A stretch of 16,732 nucleotides of DNA from DATMXT01 sp035560415 (GTDB lineage: Bacteria; Bacillota; Clostridia; Oscillospirales; Feifaniaceae), in contig DATMZG010000116.1 in NCBI GenBank assembly GCA_035560415.1, positions 1 to 16,732 on the forward strand, written 5' to 3'. The notes under the pieces were generated by a model that saw only the letters and a program-made list of their open reading frames with translations, ran no database searches and was not told where the DNA came from. Positions 1 to 7,792 of this stretch are shown here, piece by piece. How positions within the stretch are numbered: position 1 is the stretch's first letter; each line of letters opens with the position of its first letter. The translations under genes and the position numbers were made by a program.

Positions 1-720
1 GACTGAGACGCCGGCAAACCCCATGAGCCCGCTCTGAATGGCGAGGCGCACCGCCATGGGGGCCGACATCCCGGCCGCCCGGCGCACGCCCTGGGTCATC
101 TCTAAGGCGCCGACGACAAGGGGGGGCAGGGGGCCTGTGAAGTGCTCGACAAGGGCGATGACGACGCCGAAAAACACGATGAAGGCCGTGATGTTCATGC
201 AGGAGACGGCGGCCTTTTTGACCCCCTCGGTCAGGGCCTCCGGAAAGCGAAGCGGGCTCTTTTGCATCTGGGACTGCCGGCCCACGGCGGGCAATGTGTG
301 TAGGCTGAGAAGTCCGACAGCGCCAGCTGAAGCCGCGTGGCAGGCATACAAGAGCCAGCCGACGGCGGGACTGCCCCACATGGCGGCGCCCACGACCCCG
401 ACGATGAAGGCGGGCCCGGTGTTGTTGCACCAGGGCAGCATGCGGGCGGCCTGCTCTCTCGTCACGACCTCCCGGTCTGCAAGCTCCTCGACGACCGCCG
501 CCCCGACCGGATACCCCGAGAGCAGCCCGATGACAAAAGTCGAGGGCAGGGTGCCAAGGCGTGCCACGACGCCGGTCGAAACACAGACCGATGAGAGCAC
601 CAGCATGGGGAAGAGCGAGGGCAGCACGACCCCGACCGCGAGCTTTGCGCAGTCCGTTGCCGCCGCCGCCGTCACCTCGGGCAAAACGAGGATTGCCGCG
701 ATCATCGCCAGCACCGCCAT
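1..720 (-). CDS. ylbJ: Sporulation integral membrane protein YlbJ (partial, C-terminus beyond window)
   Basis: The minus-strand frame is open from ATG at 720 to the window edge, giving 240 residues without a stop. The protein is very hydrophobic, with several membrane segments. It carries SGYPVGA at residues 68-74 and CNNTGPAFI at 98-106, hallmarks of YlbJ and the wider nucleoside-recognition/gate membrane family. Family members are about 400 residues, so roughly the C-terminal 40% is missing here. A GGGGGGTG ribosome site lies just upstream of the chosen ATG. In B. subtilis, YlbJ is made in the mother cell under sigma-E and is needed for spore cortex formation; its transported substrate, if any, is not known to me. 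It is divergent from yqfC, with 50 bp between starts. SpmA/SpmB share the gate-like fold but fit less well. Confidence 0.85.
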   Translation of the reverse strand, partial: MAVLAMIAAILVLPEVTAAAATDCAKLAVGVVLPSLFPMLVLSSVCVSTGVVARLGTLPSTFVIGLLSGYPVGAAVVEELADREVVTREQAARMLPWCNNTGPAFIVGVVGAAMWGSPAVGWLLYACHAASAGAVGLLSLHTLPAVGRQSQMQKSPLRFPEALTEGVKKAAVSCMNITAFIVFFGVVIALVEHFTGPLPPLVVGALEMTQGVRRAAGMSAPMAVRLAIQSGLMGFAGVSV

Positions 721-748
721 TCTATCACACCCCCCGGTCACATAAACT
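721..748 (+). promoter_or_regulatory. Possible sigma-E-type promoter for yqfC-yqfD
   Basis: CATAAACT at 741-748 matches the sigma-E -10 consensus CATACAnT at all but one defined position. TCTATCA at 721-727, 13 bp upstream, is a weak -35 candidate. The yqfCD genes belong to the sigma-E regulon in B. subtilis, which makes the match plausible. It is a consensus call by eye and the -35 is poor. The 50-bp gap must also hold the ylbJ promoter on the other strand, where AATATAGT (complement of 745-752) is a still weaker candidate. Confidence 0.3.
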
Positions 749-770
749 ATATTGTTTCGGGGGTGGACTT

Positions 771-1043
771 ATGCGGAAGAAATGGCACCTCGCCGAGGAG
801 CTCATCGGCGGGCTCGACCTGCCGTGGGAAGCGATGTCCAAGCTGCCGCGCATGGAGCTGTCGGGGAACAGGGAGCTCTTCATTGACGGACACCGCGGTG
901 TGCTGGACTACAGCGATACGTTTATCCGGATTTTGGCCGGCAGCATCATGCTCGAGGTGTCGGGCGAGCGGCTCGATTTGGGCGGCGTGACGCCGAGCGC
1001 CGCCGTCATTCGCGGCGAGATCACAAGGATTGAGTTCAAGTAA
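771..1043 (+). CDS. yqfC: Sporulation protein YqfC (YabP/YqfC family)
   Basis: This 90-residue protein starts MRKKWHLAEE and contains the family pattern of a basic N-terminus, a central LSGNRELFIDGHRGVLDY stretch (residues about 24-41) and a C-terminal GEITRIEFK. These match YqfC, a small YabP-like sporulation protein. The ATG is preceded by GGGGGTGG four bases upstream. The stop overlaps the yqfD start as TAATG, indicating translational coupling. In B. subtilis yqfC is expressed in the mother cell under sigma-E and supports efficient sporulation; the molecular role is not established. Longer in-frame extensions upstream cross the divergent promoter region and have no ribosome site, so they were not used. 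Confidence 0.9.
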   Translation: MRKKWHLAEELIGGLDLPWEAMSKLPRMELSGNRELFIDGHRGVLDYSDTFIRILAGSIMLEVSGERLDLGGVTPSAAVIRGEITRIEFK

Positions 1044-2215
1044 TGTTTTACAGACTGCTGATGCTCTTTGGCGGAGCTGTCCGGGTGCGGGCAACCGGCA
1101 CCTTCGTTGAGCGTTTTATCAATTTGGCCGCCCACGACGGCGTGCAGATGTGGGACATTGAGCGGGGGGAGGGCGAGCTGTTTTTTAAACTGCCAGCCCG
1201 CTCCTTTCGCAGGCTGCGCCGGGCGGCCAAGGCCTCGGGCGTGCGGCTTCGGGTCGTGGGCCGGCACGGGCTGCCCTTTGTATACGGGAAATACCGCAGG
1301 CGGATAGCGCTGTGGCTGGGCGCCGCCCTGTTTGTCGCGTCGCTCTTTGCGGCAAGCCGCTTTATTTGGGACATCGAGGTCATCGGCTGCGAGGCCCTGG
1401 ACTCCGCCCATGTCGAGGAGGTGCTCTCGGAGCTCGGCGTCAAGCGGGGGGCCTATATCGCGGGCATTGACATCGCGCAGACCCAGCAGCTCGCCATGCT
1501 CAAAATTGAGGAGCTCTCGTTTATCGCCATCAACGTCAAGGGCGTGCGGGCCGAAATCGAGGTCAGGGAGCGGGTGCCGGCGCCGGAGCGCAAGACGCCG
1601 GAGGGGGTCCGGTCGCTCGCGGCCTCCTTTGACGGGCTCATTGAGAGCATTGACGTCTTTCGGGGCACGGCGCTTGTGAAGCGGGGGGCCTCAGTGCAAA
1701 AGGGCGACATTCTCGTGTCGGGGGAAATTCCAAGCGAATCAGGCGAGCCCCGCTATGTCGCGGCCGAGGCGAAGGTCATCGCCCGCACCTGGCGAACGGG
1801 GCGCATTGTCGCAGCGCGGCTTGCGACGGCCCGGGTCTACACCGGCCGAAGTGAGGCCAAATATACGCTGCTGCTGCCCTTTTGCAGCATAAAACTTTAC
1901 ATTGACAGTAGTATTTCATGGCCGGAGTATGATAAAATATCAAGAGAGTATCGTGCGTCGCTGTTTGGAGCCGAGCTGCCACTGGCCCTTCGGGCCGACA
2001 TGTACGGCGAGGTGTTGGTGCTGACCCGCGTTCAGACCGATGAGGAGCTTGAGGCCCTCTGCCTTGCCAAACTCGACGAGACGGTGGCGGACCTTTCACC
2101 CGGCCGGGAAATTCAGGCCGTGCGCCACTGGCTCGAAGTGGGCGAGGAGGGCGCGCAGCTGAGGTTTGAAATCGAGGCGCTTGAGGACATCGCAACGCCG
2201 GTACCGCTTTATTGA
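1043..2215 (+). CDS. yqfD: Sporulation membrane protein YqfD
   Basis: This 390-residue protein matches the YqfD family in order and length. It has an N-terminal cytoplasmic part of about 85 residues, one clear membrane segment at about residues 87-107 (ALWLGAALFVASLFAA), then a large domain expected outside the membrane that starts IEVIGCEALDSAHVEE. The motif RGASVQKGDILVSGEI lies near residues 213-228. The ATG overlaps the yqfC stop by one base, so the pair is coupled. YqfD is a sigma-E-dependent mother-cell protein in B. subtilis, with no assigned biochemical activity. Oddity: codons for residues near 275-302 (about 1865-1950) are much more AT-rich than the rest and contain promoter-like elements. 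The stop codon region is tandemly duplicated just downstream. Confidence 0.92.
   Translation: MFYRLLMLFGGAVRVRATGTFVERFINLAAHDGVQMWDIERGEGELFFKLPARSFRRLRRAAKASGVRLRVVGRHGLPFVYGKYRRRIALWLGAALFVASLFAASRFIWDIEVIGCEALDSAHVEEVLSELGVKRGAYIAGIDIAQTQQLAMLKIEELSFIAINVKGVRAEIEVRERVPAPERKTPEGVRSLAASFDGLIESIDVFRGTALVKRGASVQKGDILVSGEIPSESGEPRYVAAEAKVIARTWRTGRIVAARLATARVYTGRSEAKYTLLLPFCSIKLYIDSSISWPEYDKISREYRASLFGAELPLALRADMYGEVLVLTRVQTDEELEALCLAKLDETVADLSPGREIQAVRHWLEVGEEGAQLRFEIEALEDIATPVPLY
1902..1938 (+). promoter_or_regulatory. Possible internal promoter inside yqfD for phoH and downstream genes
   Basis: An AT-rich pocket inside GC-rich yqfD holds TTGACA at 1902-1907, TATGAT at 1928-1933 (20 bp spacing, longer than ideal) and the extended -10 TGATAAAAT at 1930-1938. 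The TTGACA is 25 bp from that second -10, so no pair is canonical. The location would suit vegetative transcription of phoH, ybeY, era, recO and mutS2 independently of sporulation. This is inference from consensus and context. Confidence 0.3.
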
Positions 2216-2258
2216 GAAAATGCGTCAACACGTTTATTGAGAGGGGAACATCAACACG
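2208..2258 (+). repeat. Imperfect tandem duplication (25/26 bp) at the yqfD/phoH junction
   Basis: Copy 1 spans 2208-2232 and copy 2 spans 2233-2258. Both begin TTTATTGAGA and end TCAACACG, separated by 7 and 8 different bases (AAATGCG versus GGGGAACA). The duplicated block includes the yqfD stop codon: TGA at 2213-2215 is mirrored by TGA at 2238-2240, which closes the phoH frame upstream. It lies exactly where the phoH start and ribosome site should be. Confidence 0.7.
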
Positions 2259-2282
2259 GAGAGAGTAATCGACTTTGACCGT

Positions 2283-3242
2283 ATGGAAGAGCTGGCCCAT
2301 GTGCTGGGCAGCGTCGACCAGAACATATCCATCATTGAACGGGAACTCAATGTGCGCGTCGTCTTCCGGGACGGCGGCGTCAAGGTGGTGGGGGAGGAAG
2401 AGGACTGTGACCTCGCCGCCCGCACCATTGAAAGCCTGCTCATGCTGGCCTCTAAGGGGGAGCAAATCGACGCCTCCCGGGTCAACTACGTCCTTCAAAT
2501 GGTGCGCGAGGGCGAGGCGGACAAGCTGCGCGCCATTGCGGGCGGCGTCATCTGCATCACGGTCAAGGGCAAGCCCATCAAGGCCAAGACGGTCGGCCAG
2601 CAAAAGTACATTGACGAGATTCGGGGGAACACGATTGTGCTAGGCATCGGCCCCGCCGGCACCGGCAAGACCTATCTCGCGGTCGCCCTCGCCGTCGCCG
2701 CTTTCCGGGACCGCAAAGTCGACCGCATCATCATCACGCGGCCGGCCATCGAGGCCGGCGAGAAGCTCGGGTTTTTGCCGGGGGACCTGCAGAGCAAGGT
2801 CGACCCCTACCTGCGGCCCCTCTATGACGCGCTTTTCGACATGCTGGGGACCGAGAGCTTCCAAAAACACATGGAGCGGGGCGCCATTGAGGTGGCACCC
2901 CTTGCCTATATGCGCGGGCGAACCTTAGACAACTCCTTTATCATCCTCGATGAGGCCCAGAACACGACGGTCGAGCAGATGAAGATGTTTTTGACCCGGC
3001 TCGGGGCGGGGTCAAAGGCCGTCATCACCGGCGACGTCACCCAGATTGACCTGCCCTCGGGGACCCGCAGCGGCCTCATTGACGCGGAAAGCGTGCTGCA
3101 CGGCGTCGAGGACATCGGCATCGTGCGGCTGACCGAGCGGGACGTCGTGCGGCATCCGCTCGTGCAGCGCATCATCAAGGCCTACGAGAAGGACGAGGAG
3201 AACAAGCGGCGCCGCACGACCCGCAAGAGGGCGGCAAGGTGA
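2283..3242 (+). CDS. phoH: PhoH-family ATPase (PhoH/PhoL)
   Basis: This is a 319-residue cytoplasmic P-loop ATPase. An N-terminal KH-like region (about residues 1-100) precedes Walker A GPAGTGKT at 123-130 and Walker B IILDEAQN at 220-227. The segment RPAIEAGEKLGFLPGD is typical of PhoH. The family is linked to RNA metabolism and is usually next to ybeY, as here (4-bp GTGA overlap). The start is problematic. ATG 2283 has no ribosome site at proper spacing and begins about 11 residues inside the usual N-terminus. Upstream in-frame codons read INTERVIDFDR, family-like, but the only candidate initiators there are ATC at 2250 (5 bp after GAGG) and ATC at 2268 (after GGAGAG). No ATG, GTG or TTG lies between the in-frame TGA at 2238 and 2283. 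I annotate the conservative ATG. Confidence 0.92.
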   Translation: MEELAHVLGSVDQNISIIERELNVRVVFRDGGVKVVGEEEDCDLAARTIESLLMLASKGEQIDASRVNYVLQMVREGEADKLRAIAGGVICITVKGKPIKAKTVGQQKYIDEIRGNTIVLGIGPAGTGKTYLAVALAVAAFRDRKVDRIIITRPAIEAGEKLGFLPGDLQSKVDPYLRPLYDALFDMLGTESFQKHMERGAIEVAPLAYMRGRTLDNSFIILDEAQNTTVEQMKMFLTRLGAGSKAVITGDVTQIDLPSGTRSGLIDAESVLHGVEDIGIVRLTERDVVRHPLVQRIIKAYEKDEENKRRRTTRKRAAR

Positions 3243-3700
3243 TCGCCGTCACAAATAAGCGGCGGGGATATGTCACGGACGCGCCTGCCGAGCGCCGGTG
3301 GGTGCGCAGGGCCTGCCTGCACACGCTGCGGCGCGAGGGGATAAAGGTCCCCGTCGAAATTTCAGTGACGCTCGCAGATGAGAAGCTTGTGCATGAGCTC
3401 AATTTGCGGTATCGCGGTGTAGACGCCACGACCGACGTGCTCTCCTTCCCGCTGCTCACGCCGGGCGAGAAGCTGCGCCCGCCCTATCCCGTTGAGCTTG
3501 GCGATATCGTCATCGACTGCGGGCGGGTCGCCTGGCAGGCGGGGCTATATGATTTGCCCTATCTCTATGAGCTCGGCTATATGGTCATCCACTCCACCTT
3601 GCACCTACTCGGCTACGACCACATGGAGCCGGAGGAAGAGGCGCGGATGACGGCCTTGCAGGAAAAATACATCAGCGAACTGGAGGAGCACATCCTGTGA
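3239..3700 (+). CDS. ybeY: Endoribonuclease YbeY (rRNA maturation factor)
   Basis: This 153-residue protein carries the UPF0054 zinc signature H-x3-H-x5-H as HSTLHLLGYDH at residues 118-128. Upstream, DVLSFPL (about 67-73) and GDIVIDCGR are the other family landmarks. YbeY is a metal-dependent RNase acting in 16S rRNA 3' maturation and ribosome quality control, and it works alongside Era. The start is GTG at 3239, overlapping the phoH stop (GTGA) with GAGGGCGG upstream. The end overlaps the era start in the same GTGA manner. In many Firmicutes dgkA and cdd lie between ybeY and era, and they are absent here. The fit to the family is strong in length and motifs. Confidence 0.95.
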   Translation: MIAVTNKRRGYVTDAPAERRWVRRACLHTLRREGIKVPVEISVTLADEKLVHELNLRYRGVDATTDVLSFPLLTPGEKLRPPYPVELGDIVIDCGRVAWQAGLYDLPYLYELGYMVIHSTLHLLGYDHMEPEEEARMTALQEKYISELEEHIL

Positions 3701-4587
3701 TTAAAAAATCCGGATTTGTGGCCATTGTGGGCCGGCCGAACGTCGGCAAGTCCACCTTGCTAAACGCGCTGGTAGGCCAGAAGGTGGCCATTGTCGCAAA
3801 CCGCCCGCAGACTACCCGCAACCGAATTCTCGGCATCGTAAACGACGGGGAGGCCCAGATGCTGTTTCTCGACACGCCGGGGCTGCACCGGCCCAAGGAC
3901 AAACTGGGGGCCTATATGATGCGGCAGGCCGAGGGGGCTGTGCGGGACGTCGACGCCGCCGTGCTGGTCGTCGAGCCGACCGAGACGGTGGAAGAGGTTG
4001 AGCGGGGCGTCATGGACAGGGCCAAGGCCGACGGTTTTCCCATCATCCTCGCCGTCAATAAAATCGACGCGGTGGAAAAGCCGGCGCTGCTGCCGGTCAT
4101 TGCGGCCTACGCGGCGGCTTTTGACTTTGCCGCCATCATTCCCATCTCGGCCCGCACCGGGGACGGCCTTGCGGAGCTGAAGGGCGAAATTGTAAAGCTG
4201 CTGCCCGAGGGGCCGGCCTATTTCCCGGAGGACGCCTACACCGACCAGACCGAGCGCCAGATGGTGGGCGAACTCATCCGTGAAAAGGCGCTGCGCATGC
4301 TCGACAAAGAGGTGCCCCACGGGCTTGCGGTCGAAATTGAGCGGTTTATTGAGCGGGAGGACGGCATTGTCGAAATCAAGGCCGTCATCGTCTGCGAAAA
4401 GGAGTCCCATAAGGGCATCATCATCGGCAAGGGCGGCGCCATGCTCAAAAAGATCGGGTCGGCGGCCCGCGTCGACATGGAGCGGCTGCTCGCGTGCAAG
4501 GTGTACCTCGAGACCTTCGTCAAGGTGCGGGAGTCGTGGCGGGACAGCGAGCGGTTTTTGCGCTCAGTCGGATACAACGACAAGTAA
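3697..4587 (+). CDS. era: GTPase Era
   Basis: This 296-residue protein has a complete Era GTPase domain: G1 GRPNVGKST (12-20), G3 DTPG (59-62), G4 NKID (121-124) and G5 SARTG (151-155). A C-terminal KH domain contains IIIGKGGAMLKKIG (241-254), and the protein ends with the family-typical WRDSERFLRSVGY. Era binds the 3' end of 16S rRNA and assists 30S subunit assembly, peripherally at the membrane. The GTG start at 3697 overlaps the ybeY stop, and GGAGGAG lies 8 bp upstream inside ybeY, so translation is probably coupled. All key motifs are intact and the length is normal. Confidence 0.97.
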   Translation: MIKKSGFVAIVGRPNVGKSTLLNALVGQKVAIVANRPQTTRNRILGIVNDGEAQMLFLDTPGLHRPKDKLGAYMMRQAEGAVRDVDAAVLVVEPTETVEEVERGVMDRAKADGFPIILAVNKIDAVEKPALLPVIAAYAAAFDFAAIIPISARTGDGLAELKGEIVKLLPEGPAYFPEDAYTDQTERQMVGELIREKALRMLDKEVPHGLAVEIERFIEREDGIVEIKAVIVCEKESHKGIIIGKGGAMLKKIGSAARVDMERLLACKVYLETFVKVRESWRDSERFLRSVGYNDK

Positions 4588-4611
4588 ACTGGGGGCGCAG
4601 ATGAGGTTTTT

Positions 4612-5364
4612 ATGGACTATTCGGTAAACGCCCTCGTACTGCGAAGCCTGCCGGTGGGGGACTACGACAAGAGCCTGACGCTTTTGGCCGAAGGGGAGGG
4701 CCCCATCCGCTGCTGGGCAAAGGCAGCCGGGCGCATCAAAAGTCCGCTGCTTGCGGCGTCTGCCGTGTTCACTTACGGCAGATATACGCTGAACAAGCGG
4801 GGCGAGCGGGTCACGGTTGGGCAGGCCGAAGTCGTCGAGTCTTTTTTTGATTTGCGCAAAGACATCGGGGCTTTGGCCGCGGCCGGCTTTGTGGCCGAGC
4901 TCTGCTCGGCCCTCACGGTCGAGGGGCAGGCCGACGACGCGCTGCTGCGGCTGACCTTAAACGCGCTCTACGCCCTGTCGAGAGGGGTGGCCGGGTGCGA
5001 CGCCATCCTCGGCGCATACGCCTTTCGGGCGCTCTCCGAGGCCGGCTACATGCCGCATCTCGAGGGGTGCGTGCGCTGTGGCGGGCGAGACGAGGTCTAC
5101 GCCTTTTCGCCGCTCGACGGCGGGCTTGTCTGCCGGCGGTGCGCCCCCGCCGCAAAGCCGCTTCCGGGGGCGGCGGTCGACGCCATGCGCTATATCACGA
5201 CCTGTGAAGACAAAAAACTTTACATGTTTAAAACTGAGGGGGGACTGGACGGACAGCTCGCCGCACTCGCTGCGGAGTACGCGCAAAATCAGCTGGCCCG
5301 CCCCTTTGAGACCTTTTCATTTTATCAGACCATTCATTTGCCGCAGGAGAGACAAAAAACATGA
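4612..5364 (+). CDS. recO: DNA repair protein RecO
   Basis: This 250-residue protein has an N-terminal OB-fold that begins with the usual ALVLRSLPVGDYDKSLTLLA (about 7-26), an alpha-helical middle, and a zinc finger with two CxxC pairs at C153/C156 and C174/C177. RecO works with RecR and RecF to load RecA onto SSB-coated single-stranded DNA and anneals complementary strands. The ATG at 4612 is preceded by GATGAGG at 5 bp. The gap after era is 24 bp and the stop overlaps the mutS2 start as ATGA, so it sits firmly in the operon. Length and zinc ligands are normal for Firmicutes RecO. Confidence 0.95.
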   Translation: MDYSVNALVLRSLPVGDYDKSLTLLAEGEGPIRCWAKAAGRIKSPLLAASAVFTYGRYTLNKRGERVTVGQAEVVESFFDLRKDIGALAAAGFVAELCSALTVEGQADDALLRLTLNALYALSRGVAGCDAILGAYAFRALSEAGYMPHLEGCVRCGGRDEVYAFSPLDGGLVCRRCAPAAKPLPGAAVDAMRYITTCEDKKLYMFKTEGGLDGQLAALAAEYAQNQLARPFETFSFYQTIHLPQERQKT

Positions 5365-7757
5365 GAGACCCATCACAACTTATCAATAAATCCATGCGCA
5401 CGCTGGAGTTCGACCGGGTGCTGGAACTGTTGCAGGAGAAGTGCGGCAGTGACGGCTCGAGAGAGCGGGCGGCCGCCCTCACGCCCTCCCCCCACCTTGA
5501 CGAGGTGGAGGAGCGGCAGCAGCGCACGGCGCAGGCTTTCACCCTTGTCGGGCGCAAGGGCAGCCCGCCGGCCGGCGGCATCAAGGACATTCGGGAATCG
5601 GTCGCGCACGCCGTAAAGGGCGCCACCCTTACGATGTTGGAGCTGCTGCGGGTTGCCGCGGTGCTGAAGGCCACCCGCCAGTGCATTGACTACATTGAGG
5701 AGGACACGGAGGACGCGCCGGGCATGCGGGAGCTCTTTTCGCTGCTGACGGCGCAAAAGACGCTGGAGGAGCGCATTGTCACCTCCATTTTAAACGAGGA
5801 GGAAGTGGCCGACCTCGCCTCCCCGGAGCTCGCCCGGATTCGCCGGCAGATAAGCTCGGCTTCGCAGCGCATTCGCGACACGCTGCAAAAGATGATCCGC
5901 TCCCCAAGCTACCAGAAATATTTGCAGGACCCCATCATCACAATTCGCGCCAGCCGGTTTGTCATTCCGGTCAAGGCCGAATTTCGCGGCGAAGTGCCGG
6001 GGCTTGTCCACGACACTTCGGGGTCCGGGGCCACCTGCTTTGTCGAGCCCATGCCGGTCGTCGAGGCCAACAACGAGCTCAAAATCCTCTACGTCAAAGA
6101 GGAGGAGGAGATTGCGCGGATTTTGGCCGAGCTTTCGGCCGCCGTCGGGGCCCGCGCTGACGACATCCTGAATGACTACGACCTGCTCGTTGAAATCGAC
6201 TTCACGTTTGCCAAGGGGAGGCTTGCCCGCGCGCAGGAGGCCGTCATGCCAATTTTAAACGGCGCGGGCGAAATCGAGCTGCGCAAAGCGCGGCATCCGC
6301 TCATCCCGCGGGAGAGCGTCGTGCCCATCGACTTGAAGCTCGGCGCCGGCGTCGACACCCTCGTCATCACCGGCCCCAACACCGGCGGCAAGACCGTCAC
6401 CCTCAAAACGCTGGGGCTACTGAGCCTCATGGCTGCGGCCGGGCTCCACGTCCCGGCTGAGGAGGGCACCCGCGTCGCCGTCTTCACCCATGTGCTGTGC
6501 GACATCGGCGACGAGCAGAGCATTGAGCAGTCGCTGTCGACTTTTTCGGGGCACATCACGACCATTGTGAGCATCCTCGCCACCGACAACAAAAACAGCC
6601 TTGTGCTGCTCGATGAGCTGGGCGCCGGCACCGACCCCGTCGAGGGGGCGGCCCTCGCCATGGCCATCCTCGAACGGCTGCGCAGTCAGGGAGCCCGCAT
6701 TGCGGCCACGACGCACTACCCCGAGCTCAAGCTCTTCGCCCTCAACACCAAGGGCGTGCAAAACGCCTCCTGCGAGTTTGACGTCGAGACGCTGCGGCCG
6801 ACCTATAAGCTGATCACCGGCACGCCCGGCAAGTCCAACGCCTACGCCATTTCGGCCCGGCTTGGCATCGGGGAGGACGTCATTGAGCGGGCAAAAGAGC
6901 TGACGAGCGGCGAAGCGCTGCGGTTTGAGGACGTCATGGAGCAGTTTGAAGCCCGCCGCCAGCAAATGGAGCGGCAGCTTGACGAGGCCCGGCGGCTGAA
7001 CTATGAGGCGCAGGCAAATAAGACCCGACTTGAAAAAGAGCGGGCCGAGTTTGAGCGCACAAAAGAGCGGGAGATTGAAAAAGCCACGACTGAGGCCAGG
7101 CGCATGGTGGCCATGGCTCGCACGATGTACACCCGCACGATGGATGAGCTTGCCGAGCTCAAAAAACAAAAGGACGCCCCCGAATTTGCTGCCCGCCTCG
7201 CGCAGGCGAGAGCGAGCTTGCGCCGGGAGATCAACCGCGCCGCCGACGAGGCCGACCCCGTCATAGAACGGGAGGAGGGAGCGGCGCCGCCGCCCCAGGA
7301 TTTGAGGGTGGGGGACACCGTGCGCATTCGAAGCCTCGACAAGACAGCGGAGGTGCTCACACCGCCCGACGCCGGCGGGTTTGTCCAGGTGCGGGCCGGC
7401 ATCATCAAAACCAAAGTGCGGCTCTCGGACCTTGAGCTTGTCGACGAGCAAAAGAAAATGACCGAGAAGTTTGTGGCAAGCCGCCGCAAGGGGGGCGACA
7501 AGCAGATTTCCACGCTGCCCATCGAGCTCGACCTGCGCGGCCAAAACGGAGACGACGGGTGCCTGGCCCTCGACAAATACCTCGATGAGGCGTCGCTCGC
7601 GGGACTTGAGAGCGTCACCGTCATCCACGGCAAGGGCACGGGGGCGCTGCGCAGCGCCATTTGGCAGCACTTAAAGGGGCATCCCCATGTCGCCGCATTC
7701 CGGCAGGGGGTTTACGGGGAGGGCGACGCCGGCGTCACGGTCGTCGAGCTGCGGTGA
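5361..7757 (+). CDS. mutS2: MutS2 ATPase/endonuclease
   Basis: This 798-residue protein has the full MutS2 layout: N-terminal helical region (1-~300); ATPase with Walker A GPNTGGKT at 338-345, STFSGHITTI, and Walker B LLDELGAGTDP from 416; a charged coiled coil at about 515-640 rich in E, R and Q; and a C-terminal Smr domain from about 719 with LDLRG (723-727) and HGKGTG (756-761). MutS2 lacks the mismatch-recognition domain of MutS. In other bacteria it suppresses homologous recombination, and in B. subtilis it also acts in rescue of collided ribosomes, where the Smr domain matters. The Smr LDLR and HGKGTG motifs are intact. The start overlaps the recO stop. It is the last gene of the operon. 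Confidence 0.96.
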   Translation: MRDPSQLINKSMRTLEFDRVLELLQEKCGSDGSRERAAALTPSPHLDEVEERQQRTAQAFTLVGRKGSPPAGGIKDIRESVAHAVKGATLTMLELLRVAAVLKATRQCIDYIEEDTEDAPGMRELFSLLTAQKTLEERIVTSILNEEEVADLASPELARIRRQISSASQRIRDTLQKMIRSPSYQKYLQDPIITIRASRFVIPVKAEFRGEVPGLVHDTSGSGATCFVEPMPVVEANNELKILYVKEEEEIARILAELSAAVGARADDILNDYDLLVEIDFTFAKGRLARAQEAVMPILNGAGEIELRKARHPLIPRESVVPIDLKLGAGVDTLVITGPNTGGKTVTLKTLGLLSLMAAAGLHVPAEEGTRVAVFTHVLCDIGDEQSIEQSLSTFSGHITTIVSILATDNKNSLVLLDELGAGTDPVEGAALAMAILERLRSQGARIAATTHYPELKLFALNTKGVQNASCEFDVETLRPTYKLITGTPGKSNAYAISARLGIGEDVIERAKELTSGEALRFEDVMEQFEARRQQMERQLDEARRLNYEAQANKTRLEKERAEFERTKEREIEKATTEARRMVAMARTMYTRTMDELAELKKQKDAPEFAARLAQARASLRREINRAADEADPVIEREEGAAPPPQDLRVGDTVRIRSLDKTAEVLTPPDAGGFVQVRAGIIKTKVRLSDLELVDEQKKMTEKFVASRRKGGDKQISTLPIELDLRGQNGDDGCLALDKYLDEASLAGLESVTVIHGKGTGALRSAIWQHLKGHPHVAAFRQGVYGEGDAGVTVVELR

Positions 7758-7792
7758 CGGGCAGGTCCCGGGGCTGCGGGGCGCGGCACAGG

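Noticed and set aside
38..745. 235-codon open frame on the plus strand opposite ylbJ
   Set aside because: The minus strand carries a clear YlbJ membrane protein with conserved motifs; the plus frame has no family features.
6417..7670. 417-codon open frame on the minus strand opposite mutS2
   Set aside because: Antisense shadow caused by GC-rich codon structure; the plus strand encodes an intact MutS2 with all motifs.
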